DNA from: Burkholderiales bacterium
Lineage (GTDB): Bacteria > Pseudomonadota > Gammaproteobacteria > Burkholderiales > SG8-41
Assembly: GCA_019746155.1 (NCBI GenBank)
Contig: JAIESJ010000111.1
Span: 1 to 15,765, forward strand
DNA: 15,765 bases
Direction of reading: 5' to 3'
Shown: positions 6,569-14,176 of the stretch, piece by piece
Layout of the letters: every line of letters starts with the position of its first letter
Numbering within the stretch: position 1 is the first letter of the stretch
Translations under genes and position numbers: made by a program
Notes under the pieces: model-generated
What the model was told of the DNA's origin: nothing
Databases searched by the model: none
Seen by the model: the letters and a program-made list of their open reading frames with translations, nothing else

Positions 6569-8350
6569 TCAGGTTTTCTTCTGCTCGGTCTGCCGCAGCC
6601 GGATGTGCAGCTCGCGCAACTGTTTTTCGTCGACCGTGTTCGGCGCGTGCGTGAGCAGGCACTGCGCGCGCTGCGTCTTGGGAAACGCGATCACGTCACG
6701 AATGGACTCGGCGCCCGCCATCATGGTCACGATGCGATCGAGACCGAACGCGATGCCGCCGTGCGGCGGCGCGCCATACTGCAGCGCTTGCAGCAGAAAA
6801 CCAAACTTGGCCTGGGCCTCCTCGGGACCGATATTGAGCGCGCTGAACACCTTCGATTGCACGTCCTGGCGATGGATACGCACCGAGCCGCCGCCGATCT
6901 CCCAGCCGTTGAGCACCATGTCGTGCGCCTTGGCGCGCGCGGCGCCGGGATTGGTCTCAAGCAGATTCTCGTGGCCGTCGGCGGGCGCGGTAAACGGATG
7001 ATGCATCGCGATCCAGCGCTTTTCCTCCTCGTCCCATTCGAACATCGGGAAATCGAGCACCCACAACGGCCGCCAGCCCGCTTCCGCCAGCCCGCGCTCG
7101 TGGCCGATCTTGGCGCGCAGCGCGCCCAGCGCCTCATTGACGATCTTCGCGCGGCCGGCGCCGAAGAAAATGACATCGCCGCTGCCTGCGCCGGTGCGCT
7201 CGAGTATGGTTTGGACCGTCGGCTCGGTGAGGAATTTCAGTATCGGCGACTGCAGCCCTTCCGCGCCTTTGCCCAGATCGTTGACCTTGATGTAAGCCAG
7301 CCCCTTGGCACCGTAGATCTTGACGAATTCGGTATAGTCGTCGATTTCCTTGCGGGTAAGCTCGCCGCCGCGCGGCACGCGCAGGGCCGCCACGCGGCCG
7401 TCCTTCAGCTGCGCGGCATCACGAAATACCTTGAACTCGACGTCCTTCATCGCATCGGTCAACTCGGTGAGCTTCAATGGCACGCGCAAATCGGGCTTGT
7501 CCGAGCCGTAGAGCGCCATCGCTTCGTCGTAAGCCAAGCGCGGGAATGGACTCGGCAGGTCGATATCGAGCACCTGCTTGAACACGACGCAGATCAGTTC
7601 CTCCATCAGTGCGGTGATCTCCTGCTGCCCGAGGAACGAAGTCTCGATGTCGATCTGGGTGAATTCCGGCTGGCGGTCGGCGCGCAGATCCTCGTCCCGG
7701 AAGCATTTGACGATCTGGTAGTAGCGGTCAAACCCGGAAATCATCAGCAGCTGCTTGAACAGCTGCGGCGACTGCGGCAGCGCGAAGAAATGGCCGGCAT
7801 GCACGCGCGAGGGCACCAGATAGTCGCGCGCGCCTTCCGGCGTCGAGCGCGTAAGCATCGGCGTTTCGATGTCTATGAAGCCGTGACGGTCGAGGAAGTT
7901 GCGCACCGCCATTGCGGTCTTGTAACGCAACCGCAGATTGCGCTGCATCTGAGGCCGGCGCAGGTCGAGGAAGCGGTACTCGAGGCGCACGTTCTCCGAC
8001 AGGTGTTCGTCGTCCATCAGGAAGGGAGGCGTCAACGACGGGTTGAGAATGTCTATGGACTGCGCCAGCACCTCGATTTCGCCGCTGACCAGATTGAGGT
8101 TCACGGTGCCCTCGGGACGGCTGCGCACGCGGCCGGTCGCCCTGATCACGTATTCATGACGCAACTTGTCGGCAACCTGGAACGTTTCCGGGTTGTCAGG
8201 ATCGCATACGATCTGCACCAGACCTTCGCGGTCGCGCAGGTCGACGAAAATCACGCCGCCGTGGTCGCGACGGCGATGCACCCATCCGTAAAGAGTGACG
8301 GTTTGCCCCAGGTGCTTGCGGCTTATCCGGCCGCAGTATTCGCTACGCAT
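6569..8350 (-). CDS. aspS: Aspartyl-tRNA synthetase, non-discriminating type likely
   Basis: AspRS charges tRNA-Asp with aspartate. The 593-residue protein has the bacterial layout. The N-terminal OB anticodon-binding domain includes GWVHRRRDHGGVIF. Class II motif 2 lies at about 217-236 (FRDEDLRADRQPEFTQID), a GAD insertion in the middle, and motif 3 at about 532-559 (GIAFGLDRIV). H30 and G81 occupy the two positions that, in Pseudomonas-type AspRS, go with also charging tRNA-Asn (E. coli has Leu and a non-Gly residue). An Asp/Asn dual role with GatCAB is therefore likely but inferred. ATG 8350 was chosen because MRSEYCGRIS is the normal beginning; an in-frame start at 8497 would run through the upstream terminator. 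No clear SD is visible. Confidence 0.96.
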   Translation of the reverse strand: MRSEYCGRISRKHLGQTVTLYGWVHRRRDHGGVIFVDLRDREGLVQIVCDPDNPETFQVADKLRHEYVIRATGRVRSRPEGTVNLNLVSGEIEVLAQSIDILNPSLTPPFLMDDEHLSENVRLEYRFLDLRRPQMQRNLRLRYKTAMAVRNFLDRHGFIDIETPMLTRSTPEGARDYLVPSRVHAGHFFALPQSPQLFKQLLMISGFDRYYQIVKCFRDEDLRADRQPEFTQIDIETSFLGQQEITALMEELICVVFKQVLDIDLPSPFPRLAYDEAMALYGSDKPDLRVPLKLTELTDAMKDVEFKVFRDAAQLKDGRVAALRVPRGGELTRKEIDDYTEFVKIYGAKGLAYIKVNDLGKGAEGLQSPILKFLTEPTVQTILERTGAGSGDVIFFGAGRAKIVNEALGALRAKIGHERGLAEAGWRPLWVLDFPMFEWDEEEKRWIAMHHPFTAPADGHENLLETNPGAARAKAHDMVLNGWEIGGGSVRIHRQDVQSKVFSALNIGPEEAQAKFGFLLQALQYGAPPHGGIAFGLDRIVTMMAGAESIRDVIAFPKTQRAQCLLTHAPNTVDEKQLRELHIRLRQTEQKKT

Positions 8351-8359
8351 AGTAAACAA

Positions 8360-8381
8360 GGATCGAGGATTGAGGATTGAG
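8360..8381. repeat. Tandem 7-bp repeats between the terminator and aspS
   Basis: GGATCGA followed by two GGATTGA units plus a final G (8360-8381) form three heptads in the aspS 5' leader. The same 8-mer GGATTGAG recurs at 8396-8403 as one arm of the adjacent terminator hairpin. In the aspS mRNA these units read CUCAAUCC-like and could pair with the other terminator arm. Confidence 0.65.
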
Positions 8382-8384
8382 ATT

Positions 8385-8415
8385 AAAAAAAACGGGGATT
8401 GAGGACGCTCAATCC
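8385..8415 (-). terminator. Rho-independent terminator after the DUF502 gene
   Basis: On the minus strand an 8-bp perfect stem, GGATTGAG / CTCAATCC (8408-8415 with 8396-8403), closes a 4-nt loop. After CCG it is followed by eight Ts (8392-8385). The DUF502 stop codon lies inside the 5' arm. The T-tract ends only 34 nt before the aspS ATG, so aspS needs read-through or a promoter overlapping this site (TTGAGC and TTTAAT are present, but with a long 19-bp spacer). Confidence 0.8.
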
Positions 8416-9122
8416 TGCTGATTAATGGCTTGGGCCGGGCGCTCCTTGTCGCCAACCTGGCTGGCCGGACGCGCCGCCACAATTTTGCCGTTGCCACCGG
8501 GCGCCACCACGCCCATCGAGATGATGTACTTGAGCGCCTCGTCGACGCTCATGTCGAGTTCGATCACGTCGGCCCTGGGCATCATCAGAAAAAAACCGGA
8601 AGTCGGGTTGGGCGTGGTCGGAACGTAGACGCTGACGAAGTCGCCCTGGAGATGGTTGATGACATCGCCGCCGGGCACGCCGGTCTGAAACGCGATGGTC
8701 CACGAGCCCTGGCGCGGGTACTGCACCAGCAGCGCCTTGCGAAAGGCCTGTCCCGAAGGGGAGAACAGCGTGTCGCTCACCTGCTTGACGCCATTGTAGA
8801 TGGAATTCACCACCGGGATGCGCGCCAGCAGCCCTTCCCAGAACAGGACCAGCCGCTGACCGATGATGTTGGCGGCAAGCAGTCCCGTCAGGAACACGAT
8901 GAGCAAGGCCAGCAGCACGCCCAGGCCGGGAATATGCATGCCCAGCCACTGCTCGGTGCGCAGCTCCGGCGGCAGCAGCAGCAGGGTCTGGTCCATGGTG
9001 CTCACCAGCAGGTTCAACACCCACATGGTGATGACCAGCGGCACCCAGATCAGCAGGCCGGTGATGAAATAACGCTTGACCAAAGTCTTTTTGTGCATCT
9101 TCAACGACAAGCGCAACCGCAC
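8409..9122 (-). CDS. DUF502 family inner-membrane protein
   Basis: DUF502 proteins are widespread membrane proteins of unknown function, often found beside aspS in betaproteobacteria. The 237-residue product has two hydrophobic helices (about 18-41, YFITGLLIWVPLVITMWVL, and about 64-87). The conserved RIPVVNSIYNGVKQVSDTLF follows, then a soluble beta-rich domain with GDFVSVYVPTTPNPTSGFF and a C-terminal tail. GTG 9122 has an AAGGGAA about 6 nt upstream; ATG 9098 (MHKKTLVKRYF) is the alternative start and a more usual-looking beginning, but lacks an SD. A rho-independent terminator overlaps its stop codon. The 166-bp gap up to fmdB shows no gene or clear promoter. Confidence 0.88.
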   Translation of the reverse strand: MRLRLSLKMHKKTLVKRYFITGLLIWVPLVITMWVLNLLVSTMDQTLLLLPPELRTEQWLGMHIPGLGVLLALLIVFLTGLLAANIIGQRLVLFWEGLLARIPVVNSIYNGVKQVSDTLFSPSGQAFRKALLVQYPRQGSWTIAFQTGVPGGDVINHLQGDFVSVYVPTTPNPTSGFFLMMPRADVIELDMSVDEALKYIISMGVVAPGGNGKIVAARPASQVGDKERPAQAINQQD

Positions 9123-9288
9123 CCCGTTCCCTTCATTTCAGTCTGGGGAAACGGCCGCAGATGCAATGTTCTCACGATAGCGGCGCGCCGTAACCCCTCA
9201 AACGGTGGTACAGCGCGCGCCGGACTTGAAACAAACCGGTGGCGGGCACACGCCGCACCGGGTCAGGCCTGTACCGCTTGCGATAACG

Positions 9289-9585
9289 TCAGCTGCACGC
9301 CGGGCAGGCGCCAGCGCCGCAGGCCGCCTCGGCTTTGGATTCCTTGGAATCTTCCTTCCTGGAGGTTTCGGCGGACCGGTCTCGCTCTTTTTTCGGCTGG
9401 GAACCGTTCTTGAAATCGGTCACGTACCAGCCGCTGCCTTTCAGCTGAAAACCAGCCGCGGTCACCATCTTGCTGAACGTTCCCTTGCCACATTCCGGAC
9501 AATCGGTCAGCGGCGCGTCACTCATGCGCTGCAGGTACTCTTTCTGATACCCGCAGGAAGCGCAGCGATACTCATAGATCGGCAT
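9289..9585 (-). CDS. FmdB-type zinc ribbon protein
   Basis: The 98-residue protein begins MPIYEYRCASCGYQKEY with a CxxC...CxxC zinc ribbon (C8, C11, C29, C32). This is the FmdB/CxxC_CXXC_SSSS family once described as a regulator of formamidase; the role in most bacteria is unknown. Residues about 60-85 are charged and probably unstructured, and the extreme C-terminus adds three more cysteines (C89, C94, C97), possibly a further metal site. It is preceded by a G-rich ribosome binding region and a good promoter (9612-9641). It heads the fmdB - DUF502 - aspS series. Confidence 0.9.
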   Translation of the reverse strand: MPIYEYRCASCGYQKEYLQRMSDAPLTDCPECGKGTFSKMVTAAGFQLKGSGWYVTDFKNGSQPKKERDRSAETSRKEDSKESKAEAACGAGACPACS

Positions 9586-9611
9586 AGCAGCCCCCCAAAC
9601 GAGAAAAAGTC

Positions 9612-9641
9612 ATTATACCTGAATCGGTTACGGATCGTGAA
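9612..9641 (-). promoter_or_regulatory. Sigma70-like promoter for fmdB
   Basis: A perfect -10 TATAAT (9612-9617, minus strand) lies 18 bp from a -35 TTCACG (9636-9641, 4/6). Transcription would begin near 9605, about 20 nt before the fmdB ATG at 9585. The 241-bp divergent gap (9586-9826) also serves pta on the plus strand, for which only GAGG ahead of the ATG was found, and no clear promoter. Confidence 0.6.
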
Positions 9642-9826
9642 CGGACATATGGGGATGGTTTCCAGGATTACAAGGGCGCCGGCAACCGCCTGGCCGTGCA
9701 TAAAACCTGGCGCTGCGCAGCGGGAAACGGCAAAATCCGGGGCATGACTCTCTGCGCCAATTCCCGCATGCGTAGTGCTGCAGGCTTTCAGCAATTATTC
9801 CGGTCGCGCCTGCAGCGCGAGGCATA

Positions 9827-10756
9827 ATGACCCGACACCCGCGTTCCCAGCATCTGATCGCCCGCGCGCGCGCCATGGGTGCGATCCCGACCGCGGTGGT
9901 CTATCCCTGCAGCCGCGATGCGCTGGCCGGGGCACTGCAGGCGCATGCAGCAGGCCTGATCACGCCCGTGCTGATCGGACCGCGGACCGAGATCGCCGCC
10001 ATCGCCGCCATCGAAAAACTCGACCTCGGCGCCTGCCGCATCGAGGATGTCGCCGAACCCGTGGCTGCCGCACAGTGCGCCGCAGCCATGGCAGCCGAAG
10101 GCAGTGCCGAAGCATTGATGAAAGGCAGCCTGCATACCGAGGAGCTGATGTCGGTGATCGTGTCGCGTGCGGCCGGACTGCGCACTGCGCGGCGCATCAG
10201 CCATGTGTTCGTGATGGACATACCCGATCACGACCGGCTGCTGCTGATCACCGACGCCGCGGTCAACATCGCTCCGGATCTCAAGATCAAAGCCGATATC
10301 GTGCGCAATGCGATCGACGTCGCGCATGCCATCGGCATCGCCGAACCCAGGATTGCGCTGCTGTCGGCGGTGGAAACCGTCAACCCCGGCATCCCCTCCA
10401 CCGTGGACGCGGCGGCGCTGCACGAAATGGCGCAGCGCGGCGAGATCACGGGCGGCATTGTCGACGGTCCGCTCGCGTTCGACAATGCGATATCAGGCGA
10501 GGCGGCTCGCATCAAGGGCATCTTCTCGCCGGTTTCCGGGGCGGTGGACATTCTGGTCATGCCGGCGCTCGAGGCTGGCAATATTCTCTACAAATCGCTG
10601 GTTTATCTCGGCGCCGCGCTCGCCGCCGGCGTCGTGCTCGGCACCCGCGTGCCGGTGATCCTCACCAGCCGTGCCGACAGCCCCGCCAGCCGCATTGCTT
10701 CCGCCGCGGTTGCCTGCCTGCTCGCGCACCAGCGCCGCAAGGGGGCGGCCGCGTGA
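9827..10756 (+). CDS. pta: Phosphate acetyl/butyryltransferase family protein (Pta)
   Basis: The family transfers acetyl between CoA and phosphate (acetyl-CoA + Pi to acetyl phosphate + CoA). The 309-residue protein is a PTA_PTB domain throughout. Recognisable segments include TPVLIGP, MKGSLHTEELM, ITDAAVNIAPDLKIKADIV, ALLSAVETVNPGIPSTVDA, GPLAFDNAIS and LVMPALEAGNILYKSL. Many betaproteobacterial relatives carry an N-terminal MaoC-like dehydratase domain; this one does not and is stand-alone. Start ATG 9827 follows GAGG. It overlaps ackA by 4 bp (GTGA), so the two should be made together for acetate formation or assimilation. Butyryl or propionyl use cannot be excluded from sequence. Confidence 0.88.
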   Translation: MTRHPRSQHLIARARAMGAIPTAVVYPCSRDALAGALQAHAAGLITPVLIGPRTEIAAIAAIEKLDLGACRIEDVAEPVAAAQCAAAMAAEGSAEALMKGSLHTEELMSVIVSRAAGLRTARRISHVFVMDIPDHDRLLLITDAAVNIAPDLKIKADIVRNAIDVAHAIGIAEPRIALLSAVETVNPGIPSTVDAAALHEMAQRGEITGGIVDGPLAFDNAISGEAARIKGIFSPVSGAVDILVMPALEAGNILYKSLVYLGAALAAGVVLGTRVPVILTSRADSPASRIASAAVACLLAHQRRKGAAA

Positions 10757-11952
10757 GCGACGCCATTCTCGTCATCAATGCCGGCTCCTCCAGCATCAAG
10801 TTCGCGCTGTTCCCGGCCGATGCGGAGCCGGAATCCGGCGCTGCCCTGCGCGGCCAGGTTGAAAACATCGGCGCCGCACCCGCGCTGAAAGCCCGGCGGC
10901 CGGACGGCAGCAGCAGCACCGGGCAGGCGCCGCGAGGCGCTGCCGGCACCATGGCCAGCCTCGCCTTTCTCCTCGACTGGCTGCAGCTCAACCTCGGCGA
11001 ACATCATCTGGCCGCTGCCGGCCACCGTGTCGTGCACGGCGGTGAGCATCATTCCGCGCCGGTGCGGGTCGATGCCGGCGTGATCGAATCGCTGGAAGCG
11101 CTGATCCCGCTGGCGCGGCTGCACGAGCCGATCGAAGTCGAGGCCATCAAGGAACTGGCCAGGCTGCGGCCCGCCATGCCGCAGGTCGCGTGCTTCGATA
11201 CCGCGTTCCACCATCATCGCCCCAACGTCGATAAAGTGTTCGCGATCCCGCGTGAATATACCGCGGCCGGCGTCAAGCGCTACGGCTTCCACGGCCTGTC
11301 CTACGAATACATCGCGACCTGCCTGCCGCAGATCCTGGGCGAGCGCGCCGCCGGGCGCGTGGTGGTCGCACATCTGGGCGGCGGCGCAAGCATGTGCGCA
11401 ATGCGCGAGGGCAGGAGCGTGGCAACCACCATGGGCTTCACCACGCTCGACGGCCTGATGATGGGCACGCGTTGCGGCGCGATCGATCCCGGCGTGCTGC
11501 TCTACGCCATCCAAGAACGCGGCATGAGCGCGCACGAAGTGAGCGACATTCTCTACACCAAGTCGGGGCTACTAGGCGTCTCGGACATCAGTGGCGACAT
11601 GCGCGACCTGCTCGCGAGCGATGATCCACACGCAAAAGAAGCGATCGAGCTTTTTGTCTACCGTGCCACACGCGAACTCGGCGCGCTTGCCGCCGTGCTG
11701 GGCGGGCTGGACGCGCTGGTGTTCACCGGCGGCGTCGGCGAGCACGCACATGAAGTGCGTGCTGCGATCTGCGACAAGGCGCACTGGCTCGGCGTCGAAC
11801 TCGATCAGGACGCCAACCGTGCTCACCGGCCGTTTATCAGCACGGCGGCCAGCGGCGTTGCGGTATGCGTCATTCCGACCGACGAGGAAGTCGTGATCGC
11901 GCGCCACACGCGGCGCTTGCTGGAAACGGCGGCGGCCGCGCAGCGCATTTAA
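10753..11952 (+). CDS. ackA: Acetate/propionate kinase (AckA)
   Basis: AckA moves phosphate between acetyl phosphate and ADP. The 399-residue protein starts at GTG 10753 inside the pta stop. ASKHA-fold signatures are in order: VINAGSSSIKF (N9), HRVVHGG (R92), FDTAFH (D149), YGFHGLS (H180), AHLGGGAS, MGTRCGAIDPGV (R240) and PTDEEVVIARH (E379). These match the active-site residues of the Methanosarcina enzyme (N7, R91, D148, H180, R241, E384). One oddity: the usual LHNP/LHQP motif reads LHEP (123-126). It acts in the cytosol and forms an operon with pta. Acetate versus propionate preference is open. Confidence 0.93.
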   Translation: MSDAILVINAGSSSIKFALFPADAEPESGAALRGQVENIGAAPALKARRPDGSSSTGQAPRGAAGTMASLAFLLDWLQLNLGEHHLAAAGHRVVHGGEHHSAPVRVDAGVIESLEALIPLARLHEPIEVEAIKELARLRPAMPQVACFDTAFHHHRPNVDKVFAIPREYTAAGVKRYGFHGLSYEYIATCLPQILGERAAGRVVVAHLGGGASMCAMREGRSVATTMGFTTLDGLMMGTRCGAIDPGVLLYAIQERGMSAHEVSDILYTKSGLLGVSDISGDMRDLLASDDPHAKEAIELFVYRATRELGALAAVLGGLDALVFTGGVGEHAHEVRAAICDKAHWLGVELDQDANRAHRPFISTAASGVAVCVIPTDEEVVIARHTRRLLETAAAAQRI

Positions 11953-12015
11953 ACCGCATGGCATATCGCGGTATCATGCGGCGTTGCACTGATACCGGAA
12001 TGACACGCTCAATAT

Positions 12016-12939
12016 ATGAAAATCCTGATCCTGGGTGCCGGCGGCATCGGCGGCTATTACGGCGGGCGGCTCGCCGCAGCCGGTGCCGACGTCACGTTTC
12101 TGGTACGCCCGCGCCGCGCCGAACAGCTGGCGAAAAACGGCCTGGTGATCAAAAGCCCGCGCGGCGACCTGCAGCAGCCGGTTGCCACCGTGCTCGCCGA
12201 GCACCTGCGGCCCGGCTACGATCTGATCTTCCTCACCTGCAAGGCTTACGATCTCGCCGCCGCCATCGATGCGGTCACACCCGCCGTGGATGCGCGCACG
12301 GCGCTGCTGCCCGCGCTCAACGGTGTGCGACATCTTGACGTTTTAAAAGAGAAATTTGGAGTGGATCGGATGCTCGGCGGGGTCGCCCAGATCGCGGTGA
12401 CACTGACGCTGGAAGGCGAAATCCATCATCTGGGCGAATTCCACGTGCTCACTTTCGGCGAACTTTCGGGCCAGCGCTCGCCGCGTTGCGAGGAGTTCGC
12501 CCGCCTCTGCGCCAACGCCAACTTCACTTCGCGCCTGTCCGATAACATCCAGCTCGAACTGTGGGAAAAGTTCGTGTTCCTGTGCACCCTTGCTGGCATG
12601 ACCTGCCTGATGCGGACGAGCGTCGGGGCGATTGCCCGCAGCGACGAGGGCACAGCGCTGATGCGCGAGATGCTGGGGGAATGCCGCAGGGTGGCGGCCG
12701 CTTCCGGTCACGAACCGAGGCCGGAGGTGCTGGCACGCTACGTGGGCATGCTGACCGACCGCACATCGGACTTCACCGCTTCCATGCTGCGCGACATCGA
12801 GCGCGGCGGCCCCATCGAGGGCGAACACATCGTCGGCGACATGCTGCGCCGCGCGCGCGCGCTCAACATCGACGCGCCGCTGCTGCGCGTCGCGCACACC
12901 CACCTGCAGGCCTACGAGCACGGCAGAAGCGGAGGATAA
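12016..12939 (+). CDS. panE: Ketopantoate reductase family protein (PanE-like)
   Basis: PanE reduces 2-dehydropantoate to pantoate with NADPH, a step toward pantothenate and CoA. The 307-residue protein starts MKILILGAGGIGGYYGGRLA, a GxGGIG Rossmann motif. It carries LTCKAYD (K76), LNGV (N102), LWEKFVF (K185, the catalytic Lys of the family) and the C-terminal TASMLRDIERGGPIEGE (S256, E268). Paralogues of unknown substrate are common, so the exact reaction is not certain. No good SD precedes ATG 12016; a TATCAT about 25 nt upstream could be a -10. Codons 289-301 (LLRVAHTHLQAYE) are part of a 39-bp direct repeat whose second copy is at 14177-14215, beyond the radical SAM gene. Confidence 0.88.
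   Translation: MKILILGAGGIGGYYGGRLAAAGADVTFLVRPRRAEQLAKNGLVIKSPRGDLQQPVATVLAEHLRPGYDLIFLTCKAYDLAAAIDAVTPAVDARTALLPALNGVRHLDVLKEKFGVDRMLGGVAQIAVTLTLEGEIHHLGEFHVLTFGELSGQRSPRCEEFARLCANANFTSRLSDNIQLELWEKFVFLCTLAGMTCLMRTSVGAIARSDEGTALMREMLGECRRVAAASGHEPRPEVLARYVGMLTDRTSDFTASMLRDIERGGPIEGEHIVGDMLRRARALNIDAPLLRVAHTHLQAYEHGRSGG
12879..12917 (+). repeat. 39-bp direct repeat, copy 1 (inside panE 3' end)
   Basis: These bases code for panE residues 289-301. Copy 2 at 14177-14215 matches 38 of 39 positions, with the first 33 identical; the single difference is a silent C/T. The two copies are 1298 bp apart and bracket the radical SAM gene. Confidence 0.9.
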
Positions 12940-12948
12940 ACCACTGCA

Positions 12949-13002
12949 ATGCCTTCGGCGCCGTCCCGATACAAACTTCTCCCGCCCCCGAAAAACCGCT
13001 GA
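12949..13002 (+). other. Mini reading frame (17 aa) directly upstream of the radical SAM gene
   Basis: ATG 12949 to TGA 13002 encodes MPSAPSRYKLLPPPKNR. Its stop is 8 nt before the radical SAM ATG, which itself has no SD, so translational coupling is possible. GGAGG (12931-12935) lies 13 nt before the mini-frame ATG, longer than ideal. SPASM-type radical SAM enzymes often modify short peptides encoded just upstream, which makes this a candidate precursor. A 17-codon frame can easily arise by chance, so confidence is low. Confidence 0.15.
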
Positions 13003-13010
13003 ATACAGCC

Positions 13011-14153
13011 ATGATTTCCACTCCCACGGTCAGTTCAGACGAGCCGGCGATCACCGGCAACCGCGTCGAATTGCAACTGCTCACCACGCTCAAGTGCAAT
13101 CTCAGGTGCGGCTACTGCAGCCTCGCCGTAGGCGAAGTCCTGCGCTCCCAGAAGCACGCCATCTATACAGCGGAGCAGCTCGAGGCATTCATCAGGAAGC
13201 ATCTCGCCGACAGGGAAGTCTATTTCACGCTCTATGGCGGCGAGCCAACGCTCAACACCGGGTTCATCCTGGAACTGATGGAACGGTTTCCCAACTGCCG
13301 GTTCAACATGCAGACCAACGGCACGCTTCTGCACCGTGTTCCGGACAAGGTTCTCGCTAGGCTGTCCAACGTCATGATCTCGGTGGACGGTGGCGAGGAA
13401 ATCACGGACAGCTACCGTGGCAAGGGGATCTACCGGAGGGTGCTCGGCAACGCCGCCGCGGTCCGCGCAAAAACCTTCGGCACGCTTACTGCGCGGGTAA
13501 CCTGGTGGGGCGGGGAGACGACGTTTGAGGAACTGGACGAGCTCACGCGGTCCTTCGATTACGTTTATTTCCAGTTCGCCCAGGGGGTGGGCGCGCACAC
13601 GCCCGAATCGGTGGCGAAGAAAAAAGCGGTGCTTGCAAAGCTTGTCGCGAAATTTTTCGCCTCGGATGCGCTCTACCCCGTCGTGCCCGTAATGGGCACG
13701 GTGCGGAACAAGGTCGCGCCCTGGCGCATCAACGAATTGTCGGCGGGCCTGACCCAGTGCAGGGTCTCGACCAACCTGCTGAATGTGATGCCTGACGGAA
13801 AAATCTATCCGTGTCCGGACATGCTGTACTCAAAAGAACTGCTGCAGGGCGATATCGTCGGGAACTGGGTGAAGAAGAGTCCGCTGCAGCCGCATCCGGA
13901 CATGCCCTGCCGCCAGTGCGTTGCATACCATTACTGCCGCGGCAACTGCATGAAGAACCTGCATCTCGCCTACGTGAAAAACGACGCGAACTGGCGAACG
14001 CAGGTGACCGAGCCCACCTGCGAGTTGATCCGCTTCCTGGGCGAGGAGGTGGACCGTCACGATCCCGGCGGCTGGTATGCCAGAGCGCCATTGCCGGTCA
14101 GAAACCGGCTCGTCAATGCAGAAGTCTACGAGTTCTGCGAGGTAATGCCCTGA
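13011..14153 (+). CDS. Radical SAM/SPASM domain enzyme, possible peptide-modifying
   Basis: The 380-residue protein has the radical SAM CxxxCxxC motif (C29, C33, C36 in LKCNLRCGYC) that binds the [4Fe-4S] cluster reducing S-adenosylmethionine, and the GGEPTL motif (76-81). A C-terminal SPASM-like cysteine set follows: C250, C268, then C300-x2-C303-x5-C309-x3-C313, and C337. The segment LLNVMPDGKIYPCPDM is typical of SPASM enzymes, which usually modify ribosomal peptides or act as enzyme maturases. I cannot name the exact family or substrate. ATG 13011 is the only start near the core domain; no SD is seen. No transporter, protease or peptide-recognition (RRE) gene is adjacent. Direct repeats flank the gene, suggesting it was inserted beside panE. 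Confidence 0.88.
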   Translation: MISTPTVSSDEPAITGNRVELQLLTTLKCNLRCGYCSLAVGEVLRSQKHAIYTAEQLEAFIRKHLADREVYFTLYGGEPTLNTGFILELMERFPNCRFNMQTNGTLLHRVPDKVLARLSNVMISVDGGEEITDSYRGKGIYRRVLGNAAAVRAKTFGTLTARVTWWGGETTFEELDELTRSFDYVYFQFAQGVGAHTPESVAKKKAVLAKLVAKFFASDALYPVVPVMGTVRNKVAPWRINELSAGLTQCRVSTNLLNVMPDGKIYPCPDMLYSKELLQGDIVGNWVKKSPLQPHPDMPCRQCVAYHYCRGNCMKNLHLAYVKNDANWRTQVTEPTCELIRFLGEEVDRHDPGGWYARAPLPVRNRLVNAEVYEFCEVMP

Positions 14154-14176
14154 CTCCGCGATTCCAGGATATTTTT

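Noticed and set aside
6548..8380. 610-codon open frame on the plus strand
   Set aside because: It is the antisense shadow of aspS caused by high GC content; the minus strand has clear AspRS motifs throughout.
8360..8415. Short repeats that might suggest a CRISPR or iteron array
   Set aside because: Units are only 7-8 bp with no spacers and no Cas or replication genes; the same applies to the 9-bp repeats at 6535-6561.
9775..10752. In-frame extension of ackA to the left, giving a 725-codon frame
   Set aside because: It runs through pta in another frame and encodes Arg/His-rich nonsense; AckA homology begins at the GTG at 10753.
12940..13010. Integrase or transposase remnant near the radical SAM gene
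   Set aside because: Neither flank of the insert encodes any recognisable recombinase fragment; only the direct repeats are present.
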